Shown one piece after another: positions 33,776-41,549 of a stretch of DNA of 64,000 nt (positions are counted from its first letter, which is position 1; the number at the start of each line of letters is the position of its first letter). Under the pieces are notes generated by a model. That model saw nothing but the letters and a program-made list of their open reading frames with translations. It had not been told where the DNA came from and ran no database searches. The DNA comes from Marinomonas piezotolerans (GTDB lineage: Bacteria > Pseudomonadota > Gammaproteobacteria > Pseudomonadales > Marinomonadaceae). The stretch is taken from positions 310,001 to 374,000 of the forward strand of contig NZ_QKRA01000002.1 of assembly GCF_003362755.1 (NCBI RefSeq), written 5' to 3'. Made by a program: the position numbers and the translations under genes.

Positions 33776-35239
33776 CTAAGGTGGAGCGACGGTTATCCAG
33801 CGAACTTCGGTAAACTCATCGACACAGGCTGCGCTTCCAAAGCGACCGTAGCCACTGGATTTGAGTCCACCAAAAGGCATAGATGGATCGTCTTTGACGG
33901 TGGCAGCATTGATATGACACATTCCCGATTCCAGTTGATTAGCTATACTTCTCGCTAAATTGAGGTCCCGAGAGAAAATGGCCGCTGCTAAGCCATATTC
34001 GCAATTATTGGCAACGGTAATGGCCTCTTCGGCCGAATCGACTCGATAAATTCCAGCGATTGGACCAAAACATTCTTCTGAATAGATACGCATCATAGGT
34101 GTAATATGATCTAACAACGTCGCGTCGATAAATTGCCCGCGGCGAGGTGTACCTGTTATTAGAGTTGCTCCTTTATCTAGAGCATCTTCAATGAGGGCGG
34201 ATAAGCGTGACGCAATGGATGGGCTTGCTACGGGACCGAGTTTCACGTCTGGTTTTCTTGGATCTCCGGCGATTAATTTCTGCGTTTCGTTTTTTAAAAG
34301 TTCGATGAACTGATCGGCGATATCTGTTTCGACAATAATACGATCCGTCGCCATGCAGATTTGACCCTGATTTAAAAATGCGCCAAATAAGGCTTCTTTG
34401 GCGGCTAGTTTTAGATCGGCATCTTTAAGTACGATCATCGGTGATTTTCCACCGAGCTCTAATAAGCAGCGTTTTAAATGTTGGGCGGCTAGGGTTGCGA
34501 TGATTTTGCCAATACGCGTTGAGCCAGTGAAATTAATGCGTCTTACTGAAGGGTGGGCAATTAAACTGGTGATGATTTCTTCTGAATGTTCAGGGGCGTT
34601 TGTCATAACGCCTAATACGCCATCGGGTAATCCCGCTTCCTGAAATACTTTCGCTAATAATGTATGGCAAGCGGGTGACAGTTCCGAAGCTTTAAATATC
34701 ACCGTGTTACCAAAGGCTAGTGGAAAGGCTATGGCGCGTAATCCGAGGGCAATGGGAGCATTCCATGGTGCGATTGCCAGACAAACACCCGCCGGCTGGC
34801 GTATGATAAACGAGGAGCTACTATTGGTGTCGGTGGGCGTCGTAGCTTGGTAGCTCAATGCCAAGTTAACGGCGGCCTCAATGGCATCCATGCCAACCTC
34901 GATGTTGAAATCAACCCATTCTTGAGTCGCACCAATTTCACGCAGCATACGGTCTGCAAATTCATTTCGATAGGAAGGCATGAGGTCTTTGGCGCGCATA
35001 AGAACTTCCGCTCGTTGCTCCACCGTGAAACTAGACCAACTGCTGAAATGAGCGGTTGCCACGGCGGCCATGTGCTCGGCATCGACTTGGCGCCCGCAGG
35101 CGGCACGAGAGGCGATAAGACCCGTACTAGGGTCAAGGCGATCAAAATAATCACCGCTTTTAGCAGGCTTGAAACCTCCTTTGATAAAGAGGTCTGCTAC
35201 TGGGGTATCGCAACCAATTATGCTGTCTGAAAGGGCCAA
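33776..35239 (-). CDS. Second aromatic-type aldehyde dehydrogenase
   Basis: 487 residues, clearly paralogous to the ALDH at 26799. Motifs: APWNAPIALGLRAIAFPLAFGN, FTGSTRIGKIIA, catalytic Glu in LELGGKSP and Cys in NQGQICMATDR. The start is a TTG at 35239 supported by AGGTGA 5 bp upstream. First gene of the eight-gene operon ALDH - liv-type importer - SDR - ALDH. Having two NahF-like dehydrogenases in one operon suggests two different aldehydes or different affinities. Divergent from an AraC regulator at 35381. Confidence 0.88.
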   Translation of the reverse strand: MALSDSIIGCDTPVADLFIKGGFKPAKSGDYFDRLDPSTGLIASRAACGRQVDAEHMAAVATAHFSSWSSFTVEQRAEVLMRAKDLMPSYRNEFADRMLREIGATQEWVDFNIEVGMDAIEAAVNLALSYQATTPTDTNSSSSFIIRQPAGVCLAIAPWNAPIALGLRAIAFPLAFGNTVIFKASELSPACHTLLAKVFQEAGLPDGVLGVMTNAPEHSEEIITSLIAHPSVRRINFTGSTRIGKIIATLAAQHLKRCLLELGGKSPMIVLKDADLKLAAKEALFGAFLNQGQICMATDRIIVETDIADQFIELLKNETQKLIAGDPRKPDVKLGPVASPSIASRLSALIEDALDKGATLITGTPRRGQFIDATLLDHITPMMRIYSEECFGPIAGIYRVDSAEEAITVANNCEYGLAAAIFSRDLNLARSIANQLESGMCHINAATVKDDPSMPFGGLKSSGYGRFGSAACVDEFTEVRWITVAPP

Positions 35240-35314
35240 TGTATCACCTATTATTTATTAGTATGGTGGTGCATGTGTTGTTTGTTTAATTAGATTAGCA
35301 GCTCAGTTGATGTT

Positions 35315-35351
35315 ATAAATGTCAAAATCTAGGGCATTAATGACAATTTAT
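35315..35351. promoter_or_regulatory. Imperfect inverted repeat between ALDH operon and AraC gene
   Basis: ATAAATGTCA (35315-35324) faces TGACAATTTAT (35341-35351), complementary apart from one extra base. It lies in the 141-bp divergent intergenic region and could bind the AraC protein or another regulator. Weak evidence. Confidence 0.25.
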
Positions 35352-35380
35352 GGCTAAATTCACGTATCATTATCGGTCAG

Positions 35381-36277
35381 GTGACTATGTTAACGAACAT
35401 CCTTGGCTCAATGGTTCGCTTTGAGGAAATCAAACCGGGCCTTCAACCTCGCACTTTTAGCACGGGTTCTGATAGCTTTGAATCCTTTAATTTGATTGGC
35501 ATTATTCAACGTGGTGATCTTTATTTAGAAATGGATAATGCGCGCCATGATCTTGAAGAATGGTCTTTGTTTTGTATACCTCACCAAAAAAAAGCCAAAG
35601 TTATTGTGCCTCCGGGAAGCCATGTATGGCTTCTCGGTTACCACTTTGAGATGACTTATGTGGTATTGGGAGCAGAGTCCGACAGTCAACGCTTAGACAT
35701 TCTGATGCGCCAGCTAACTATCGCTGGATGCACCGAGCATGATTTAGAGGCGCGCTTTTTGCCTCTGTTGCGGCTTTTTCGTGACGAATTTGATCTGGCA
35801 AAACATCGTTCACGTTCCGTTATTTGTTCGATTATCCGTATTTTGCTAATCAGTCTTTATCGGTTTGTCGCTTTGGACTCGGTTACGCCTCAGGAAATAC
35901 CGGATGACACTCTATTACAACGTTTTCGTCAGTGGGTAGAGCTTGAGTATCGCAATAGGCGGACTGTTTCCTATTACTGTGATGTGTTGAACATTACCTA
36001 TGACCGGCTTCATGCCATCTGCCAACGTAATCTTGGCAAATCGCCGCTCCAACTGATCAACCATCGAATTCTAATGGAAGCTGTGGCACGCCTAACAAGT
36101 TCATCTGACTCCATTCAGACCATTGCAAATGGGTTAGGTTATAACGATGCTAGTCAGTTTAGTCACTTCTTTAAAAAGAATACGACGACCTCGCCGGCTC
36201 AATTTCGTAAACTACAGGCATTGCAGAGTGAGCACTCTGGAGCTAATGATAAACATGCATTTTCTGATTGGCCGTAA
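35381..36277 (+). CDS. AraC-family regulator, probable activator of the ALDH/importer operon
   Basis: 298 residues. N-terminal ~170 residues form an unassigned effector domain; the C-terminal ~100 hold the AraC double HTH with VSYYCDVLNITYDRLHAICQ and IQTIANGLGYNDASQFSHFFKK. The reading begins with GTG at 35381; an ATG at 35387 is equally possible, and neither has a well spaced ribosome site. It is divergent from the ALDH - importer operon and is the best candidate for its regulator. It converges on a LysR-type gene 9 bp downstream. Confidence 0.82.
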   Translation: MTMLTNILGSMVRFEEIKPGLQPRTFSTGSDSFESFNLIGIIQRGDLYLEMDNARHDLEEWSLFCIPHQKKAKVIVPPGSHVWLLGYHFEMTYVVLGAESDSQRLDILMRQLTIAGCTEHDLEARFLPLLRLFRDEFDLAKHRSRSVICSIIRILLISLYRFVALDSVTPQEIPDDTLLQRFRQWVELEYRNRRTVSYYCDVLNITYDRLHAICQRNLGKSPLQLINHRILMEAVARLTSSSDSIQTIANGLGYNDASQFSHFFKKNTTTSPAQFRKLQALQSEHSGANDKHAFSDWP

Positions 36278-36286
36278 ATGGTAGCA

Positions 36287-37183
36287 CTAGTTTGAAGTTG
36301 AAATAGTGCTTAGAATAATTTCACGTAACCATTTGTTTGAGGGGGTTTTAGTAAGGCGTTTTGGCCAAAATAAGGAGACCTCAAAGTCCGCTATTTGGAA
36401 GGGGAGATCAAGGACTTTTAGTGGGTGCATGCGAGAGAATACCTCTCCGATTTGCATTGGTACGATGGCGAGTGCGTTCGCTTGTTGAAGTACCGATGGC
36501 AAGATAGAGAAATGTGACAGCTCCAAGCTTATTTTTCGGGTAATCCCCATTTTGCTAAGTACCTCTTCCGTGACGCCATGCCCAAGACTGGGTTTCACCA
36601 GTACGTGTTTGAAATCTAAAAAATCATCCATTGATAGAACGCTAATATGTGAATTTGCCAAGGTGTTGACGAGGCAAACATAGCGCTCTTTGAATAGGGC
36701 TTGTCCTTCAATACTGCTATCTCTTAAGGCGCGACTACAGACAGCCGCATCGATCTTTCCAGTTCCTAGCCATTCTCGAACATTGTGGATTTCCAGTGGC
36801 ACCACATCGAGTTCGATGTTTGGTGCATGCTGTTGTATTTGTTCAAAAATTTTAGGCAGTAGTAGCATTTCGCCTAGATCCGTCATGGCGATTCGAAAGC
36901 GTTTACTCGATGTTATTGGGTCGAATTCACGGGTATTTTTGATGGTGTTCTGAATGGTACTAAGAGAAGGGCTCAGTTGCAGGTAGAGCTGATCCGCCAT
37001 GGGCGTTGGCTCCATACTCGATTTTGTGCGAATAAATAAAGGATCTCGGAAGAGATTACGCAAACGTGATAAGGCATGACTGGCAGAAGGTTGGGTAATA
37101 AACATTTGCTCGGCTGCTTTGGTCACACTACGTGTTTCATACAAAACAATGAATGTCTGAATGAGGTTGAGATCCAGTTTCAT
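36287..37183 (-). CDS. LysR-family regulator of mdlC
   Basis: 298 residues from the ATG at 37183 (GGA 7 bp upstream); ATG 37195 and TTG 37210 are alternatives. The N-terminal HTH is typical: LDLNLIQTFIVLYETRSVTK followed by AAEQMFITQPSASHALSRLR, as in the NahR/NodD/LinR branch. The C-terminal inducer-binding domain spans about 90-295. It is divergent from mdlC, and a T-N11-A box with inverted repeat (37217-37233) lies between them. The likely inducer is mandelate, benzoylformate or a related aromatic acid; this is inferred from position. Confidence 0.85.
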   Translation of the reverse strand: MKLDLNLIQTFIVLYETRSVTKAAEQMFITQPSASHALSRLRNLFRDPLFIRTKSSMEPTPMADQLYLQLSPSLSTIQNTIKNTREFDPITSSKRFRIAMTDLGEMLLLPKIFEQIQQHAPNIELDVVPLEIHNVREWLGTGKIDAAVCSRALRDSSIEGQALFKERYVCLVNTLANSHISVLSMDDFLDFKHVLVKPSLGHGVTEEVLSKMGITRKISLELSHFSILPSVLQQANALAIVPMQIGEVFSRMHPLKVLDLPFQIADFEVSLFWPKRLTKTPSNKWLREIILSTISTSN

Positions 37184-37216
37184 AAAATAGTCCATATCTA
37201 TATTTAACAAAGATAC

Positions 37217-37233
37217 TATCGATTGGTTCGATA
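37217..37233. promoter_or_regulatory. LysR-type box upstream of mdlC
   Basis: TATCGA TTGGT TCGATA: 6-bp perfect arms around a 5-bp centre, containing T-N11-A, the classical LysR-type motif. It lies in the short intergenic region between the divergent LysR gene and mdlC. Confidence 0.6.
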
Positions 37234-37285
37234 AAATAAAAGGCGTTATGGTTGTTTCATATTCACCGATATAGAGGAATAACGG

Positions 37286-38872
37286 ATGCCAACTGTACGC
37301 TCCGCGACTTATGACCTATTGCGCGCCAACAAAATAACGAAAGTATTTGGTAACCCTGGCTCGAACGAATTGCCTTTTTTGAAAGACTTTCCACAAGACT
37401 TCGAATACATATTGGGTTTGCACGAGGGTGGAGTAGTCGGCATGGCCGATGGCTTTTCTTTGGTTAGCGGTTTACCTGGGTTAGTGAATTTGCACGCCGC
37501 TTCTGGTACTGGAAATGCTATGGGGGCGTTGACCAATGCTTGGTATTCTCATTCGCCATTAGTCGTTACTGCTGGGCAACAGGCGCGACCTCTTATGGGG
37601 GTGGAAGCTATGCTGTCAAATGTAGACGCTGCGCAGTTGCCTAAACCTTTGGTGAAGTGGAGCTATGAACCATCTTGGTCGGGTGATGTTCCGCGTGCGA
37701 TCAGCCAAGCCATTCATATGGCAACTCAGCCTGCGAAGGGACCTGTTTATGTGTCCATTCCGCATGATGACTGGGCTCAGGAAGTAGATGAGGATGTGGC
37801 GTTATTGGCTCAGCGCTCCATATCGACTGCCGGGTGTGCAAGCCCTGAACAAATTCAGCAGTTGATTGATCGTATCGACCAAGCCAGTAGTCCAGTGCTC
37901 ATTGTCGGTCCTGACGTGGATGCGTATCAAACCAATGAACAAGTGGTTGCTCTGGCAGAAAAGATTGCGGCACCTGCTTGGGTTGCCCCCTCTGCACCAC
38001 GATGTCCTTTCCCTAATAGGCATTCTCATTTTCGTGGTGTACTGCCAGCAGCGATCGCTGGTATTACTCATAAGCTGTCCGAGCATGATTTAGTCATCGT
38101 CATTGGGGCTCCTGTATTTCGATACCATCAACATGCACCAGGCCGGTATCTTCCAGAAAATGCCAAGTTGGTGCATATCACCTGTGATCTGCAAGAAGCC
38201 GCTCGTGCGCCTATGGGCGATGCTCTGATTGGAGATATTAAGCGGATTGTTGACTCAATTTTACAGGGCGTTCAGAAAACAGATCGTCCGAGTCCCGCAC
38301 CCTTAGCATGGCCCGATGTTTATCCTGCAACTACGTCGGGGCCTCTAGCACCAGAAGAAGTATTTGATGATTTAAATGAATTAGCGCCTAAGAATGCGAT
38401 TTATGTAAAAGAGTCTACTTCGACCGTCACGGCTTTTTGGCAACGGGTTGAAATGTCGCATCCAAGTAGTTATTTCTTCCCTGCTTCCGGTGGCCTTGGC
38501 TTTGGAATGCCAGCGGCAGTGGGCGCGCAATTAGCGACTGATCGTCAGGTCATTGCAGTGATTGGTGATGGCTCAGCTAATTATTCCATCACCGCATTGT
38601 GGACGGCAGCGCAATACAAGATCCCAGTTATTTTTATTATTTTGAAAAATGGTACATACGGCGCGTTACGCTGGTTTTCAAAATTGTTGGAAGCAGAAAC
38701 CTCACCTGGCCTCGACGTGCCAGGGTTAGATTTTAAATCCATTGCAAAAGGGTATGGTGTAGAGGCCGTTGTCACAAACACTCGAGCAGAATTCCGAGAT
38801 ACGTTTCAAGAGGCTTTAAAAGCCAAAGGTCCTATTTTGATCGAAGTACCGACGACAACCATTGAGCCATAG
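37286..38872 (+). CDS. mdlC: Benzoylformate decarboxylase
   Basis: 528 residues, the same length as Pseudomonas putida MdlC and alignable by eye over nearly its whole length. ThDP-dependent decarboxylation of benzoylformate to benzaldehyde and CO2. The active-site residues S26 (GNPGSNELP), E47 (GLHEGG) and H70 (NLHAASGTGNAMG) fall at the same numbers as in MdlC, and the second active-site histidine is in VFRYHQ. The ThDP/Mg motif is GDGSANYSITALW...N. ATG preceded by GAGGAA. Likely co-transcribed with the PanE-like gene 73 bp downstream. Confidence 0.95.
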   Translation: MPTVRSATYDLLRANKITKVFGNPGSNELPFLKDFPQDFEYILGLHEGGVVGMADGFSLVSGLPGLVNLHAASGTGNAMGALTNAWYSHSPLVVTAGQQARPLMGVEAMLSNVDAAQLPKPLVKWSYEPSWSGDVPRAISQAIHMATQPAKGPVYVSIPHDDWAQEVDEDVALLAQRSISTAGCASPEQIQQLIDRIDQASSPVLIVGPDVDAYQTNEQVVALAEKIAAPAWVAPSAPRCPFPNRHSHFRGVLPAAIAGITHKLSEHDLVIVIGAPVFRYHQHAPGRYLPENAKLVHITCDLQEAARAPMGDALIGDIKRIVDSILQGVQKTDRPSPAPLAWPDVYPATTSGPLAPEEVFDDLNELAPKNAIYVKESTSTVTAFWQRVEMSHPSSYFFPASGGLGFGMPAAVGAQLATDRQVIAVIGDGSANYSITALWTAAQYKIPVIFIILKNGTYGALRWFSKLLEAETSPGLDVPGLDFKSIAKGYGVEAVVTNTRAEFRDTFQEALKAKGPILIEVPTTTIEP

Positions 38873-38945
38873 TTTCTCAGGTGTACACGGAAGTATCGGG
38901 TACTTTTGGGAAGCTGATTCACTAACAATAAAATACGGTAATTGT

Positions 38946-39911
38946 ATGATGAAAACGCAAAATTTATCTGACACAAGGCTGCCAGAAACTCCGCATATTG
39001 TCGTCGTTGGGGCTGGTGCAATGGGGTGTATTTTCGGCGGTAAACTTAGCCAAGCTGGTAATCGTGTCACGCTTATTGATGTCAATCCAGAGCAAATCAA
39101 GATCATGAATGAGCGGGGATTAATGCTGGAAATGGATCACGGCACGATTTCTGTTCCTGCAACGGCAGCACTCGCCACGCAAGTCAAAGAGGTTGCCGAT
39201 ATCTTGATTCTGTTTACCAAGACATTGCACACGGAAGCGGCTTTGAATTCGGTTCAGCACTTAATTGGGGAATCGACCATTGTTGTGTCGTTGCAAAATG
39301 GTTTAGGTAACGCGGAAAAAATTAGTCGATATGTGCCGCAAGAGCGCATTGTGATAGGTACAACGCTCGTTCCTGCAGATTTAAAAGGTCCAGGGCATGT
39401 GGCGTCTCATGGTCCGTCCAGCTCTCAGTTTATGGATGTCGAGTTGAAGCATCCCCGATGGTTGGATGATTTGGTCGAACTGTTTAATCAGGCTGAGCTA
39501 AACGTTTCCTTAAACGATAGTATTATGAGTGTGATTTGGTCTAAGGTCGCATTTAACGCCGCGCTCAACGCGATATGTGCTGGTACTGGCGCAACCCCCG
39601 GAGTACTAGATGGCGACAAAGCGTTCCAAGCTCTCGCTCACGATGTCGTTCACGAGGCGGTTATCATTGGACAACTCAGCGGCGTAGAGTTGGATGAAGC
39701 GAAAATATGGGGGAACGTTCAGATGGCAATCGCAGAGCATGCCAATCATAAACCATCCATGCTGCAAGATATTGAAGCAGGACGAAAAACAGAAATCGCA
39801 GCAATCAACGGAGCGATTGTAACGGCAGCCGAAAAAGTAGGCAGCGAAGCGCCTGTTAATCGCACTTTAACGTACATCGTACAATTGAAAGAGCACCTCA
39901 ACGGCCAGTAA
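38946..39911 (+). CDS. Ketopantoate-reductase-family dehydrogenase, possible D-mandelate dehydrogenase
   Basis: 321 residues from the first of two adjacent ATGs (38946/38949). Rossmann motif VVVGAGAMGCIFGGKLSQAG, the catalytic lysine region VIWSKVAFNAALNAIC, and the C-terminal PSMLQDIEAGRKTEIAAINGA with the conserved Glu are present, so the PanE fold and key residues are intact. PanE normally makes pantoate, but D-mandelate dehydrogenases from enterococci belong to this family. Location directly after mdlC makes the oxidation of D-mandelate to benzoylformate the attractive reading. Ordinary pantoate synthesis cannot be ruled out. Confidence 0.8.
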   Translation: MMKTQNLSDTRLPETPHIVVVGAGAMGCIFGGKLSQAGNRVTLIDVNPEQIKIMNERGLMLEMDHGTISVPATAALATQVKEVADILILFTKTLHTEAALNSVQHLIGESTIVVSLQNGLGNAEKISRYVPQERIVIGTTLVPADLKGPGHVASHGPSSSQFMDVELKHPRWLDDLVELFNQAELNVSLNDSIMSVIWSKVAFNAALNAICAGTGATPGVLDGDKAFQALAHDVVHEAVIIGQLSGVELDEAKIWGNVQMAIAEHANHKPSMLQDIEAGRKTEIAAINGAIVTAAEKVGSEAPVNRTLTYIVQLKEHLNGQ

Positions 39912-39925
39912 CGATGGCTCTTACT

Positions 39926-39966
39926 AAAAGGTTGTTGTGTGACACATTGCTTGCACAACAACTTTT
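39926..39966 (+). terminator. Hairpin after the PanE-like gene
   Basis: AAAAGGTTGTTGTG pairs with CACAACAACTTTT with one bulged base around a 14-nt loop. It lies 15 bp past the stop and ends in TTTTGTTG. It probably terminates the mdlC unit before the urt operon. Confidence 0.55.
39940..39955 (+). promoter_or_regulatory. Possible sigma-54-like promoter upstream of urtA
   Basis: TGACAC-ATTGC-TTGCA has the spacing of a -24/-12 element (TGGCAC-N5-TTGCA) but with A for G in the invariant GG. A second partial match, TGGCGC-ATACC-GTGCC, starts at 40057. Urea uptake genes are often nitrogen-regulated, which is why this was considered. Neither match is strong and the first overlaps a terminator-like hairpin. 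Confidence 0.25.
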
Positions 39967-40024
39967 GTTGTAACTGTAACCAACCACACCACATAAGAGT
40001 TTTCATCGAGTAAGTCGCGCTGTT

Positions 40025-40042
40025 ATACGTCAAATGACGTAT
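40025..40042. promoter_or_regulatory. Palindrome ATACGTCA-AA-TGACGTAT upstream of urtA
   Basis: Perfect 8-bp arms around AA, 139 bp before the urtA start and immediately upstream of a TATAGT hexamer (40046-40051). A likely binding site for a dimeric regulator of the urea operon; the regulator is unknown. Confidence 0.45.
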
Positions 40043-40180
40043 GCCTATAGTGTGTTTGGCGCATACCGTGCCGTGATTATTTTTTGGATACTGATTGCAC
40101 TGATTAAGAGAAGCATGGCCGAAGAGCTGAGCGCTCTTGATCGGATAATCCAACAAACATCACAAAGGACGGCTCCAATC

Positions 40181-41464
40181 ATGAAACTTAAGACGCTTGC
40201 TTCTGCGATTGCACTCTCTGGTGCAACGCTCATCGCGCTGCCTTCAATGGCGGCTGATACGATCAAAGTCGGTGTGCTGCACTCTTTGTCCGGCACCATG
40301 GCGATCTCTGAAACGACGCTGAAAGATACCGTACTGATGATGGTAGAAGAGCAAAACAAAAAAGGCGGTTTGCTCGGTAAAAAGCTAGAGGCAGTGGTGG
40401 TTGACCCTGCGTCAAACTGGCCTTTGTTTGCCGAAAAAGCGCGTGAGCTGATCACTGAAGAAGACGTTGATGTGATCTTCGGCTGTTGGACATCGGTTTC
40501 TCGTAAGTCGGTGTTACCTGTCATCGAAGAGTTAAACGGTCTGATGTTCTACCCTGTTCAGTACGAAGGCGAGGAGTCGTCTAAAAACGTTTTCTACACA
40601 GGCGCTGCGCCGAATCAACAAGCTATCCCAGCTGTTAATTACCTAAAAGACGAGTTAGGAGTTGAGCGTTGGGTTCTAGCAGGGACTGACTACGTCTACC
40701 CACGTACCACGAACAAAATCTTAGAAGCCTACCTAAAAGACATGGGTGTGGCAGAAGAAGACATCATGATCAACTACACGCCATTTGGTCACTCTGATTG
40801 GCAGTCGATCGTCTCTGACATCGCTAAATTTGGTAGCGCAGGTAAGAAAACGGCCGTGGTATCCACTATCAACGGTGACGCCAACGTTCCGTTCTACAAA
40901 GAGCTAGGTAACCAAGGTATTTCTTCAGAAGATATCCCAGTGGTCGCGTTCTCGGTTGGTGAAGAAGAATTGTCAGGTCTAGACACAGAACCATTGGTGG
41001 GTCACTTAGCGGCTTGGAACTACTTCCAAAGCGTTGAAACCGACGAAAACGAAGAGTTCATCACTCAGTGGCAAGCGTTCACTAACGATCCAGAGCGTGT
41101 AACCAATGACCCAATGGAAGCAACCTACATTGGCTTCAACATGTGGGCGAATGCGGTCACCGAAGCAGGTACAACGGATGTTGATGCAGTCGAACAGGCC
41201 ATGATTGGCCAAGAAACGCCAAACCTAACAGGCGGTATTGCGGTGATGAATAAAAACCATCACTTGAGCAAGCCAGTACTGATTGGCGAAATTCAAGACG
41301 ACGGTCAGTTTGAAACGGTTTGGGAAACCGATGGTGTTGTACCAGGTGATGCTTGGTCTGACTTCCTACCTGGTTCTAAAGATCTGATTGCTGACTGGAC
41401 CGACCCACTTAAGTGTGGCAACTACAACACGAAAACGAAATCGTGTTCTGGTCAGAACTACTAA
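40181..41464 (+). CDS. urtA: Urea ABC transporter, periplasmic binding protein UrtA
   Basis: 427 residues from the ATG at 40181 (AAAGGA about 10 bp upstream); an in-frame reading from 40034 adds an implausible leader. Sec signal MKLKTLASAIALSG...SMAADT (about 1-25). The mature part has DTIKVGVLHSLSGTMAISET and LMFYPVQYEGEESSKNVFYTGAAPNQQ, both hallmarks of UrtA/FmdD. High-affinity capture of urea. First gene of urtABCDE, which runs directly into the urease genes. A hairpin follows the stop codon. Confidence 0.95.
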   Translation: MKLKTLASAIALSGATLIALPSMAADTIKVGVLHSLSGTMAISETTLKDTVLMMVEEQNKKGGLLGKKLEAVVVDPASNWPLFAEKARELITEEDVDVIFGCWTSVSRKSVLPVIEELNGLMFYPVQYEGEESSKNVFYTGAAPNQQAIPAVNYLKDELGVERWVLAGTDYVYPRTTNKILEAYLKDMGVAEEDIMINYTPFGHSDWQSIVSDIAKFGSAGKKTAVVSTINGDANVPFYKELGNQGISSEDIPVVAFSVGEEELSGLDTEPLVGHLAAWNYFQSVETDENEEFITQWQAFTNDPERVTNDPMEATYIGFNMWANAVTEAGTTDVDAVEQAMIGQETPNLTGGIAVMNKNHHLSKPVLIGEIQDDGQFETVWETDGVVPGDAWSDFLPGSKDLIADWTDPLKCGNYNTKTKSCSGQNY

Positions 41465-41492
41465 GTTGACCAAATCCCAGGGTTAAAACTTG

Positions 41493-41516
41493 GCTTCCAG
41501 AGGTGACTCTGGAAGC
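41493..41516 (+). promoter_or_regulatory. Intercistronic hairpin between urtA and urtB
   Basis: Perfect 10-bp stem GCTTCCAGAG / CTCTGGAAGC with GTGA loop, followed by TCTTTCT. The short, interrupted T-run suggests a leaky terminator or mRNA stabiliser that keeps UrtA in excess of the membrane subunits. Confidence 0.6.
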
Positions 41517-41549
41517 TCTTTCTAACGCCCCTCTGATCAATCCTGGAGA

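Noticed and set aside
40034-40180. In-frame N-terminal extension of urtA
   Set aside because: The Sec signal peptide and ribosome site place the start at 40181; the extension covers the leader region with the palindrome.
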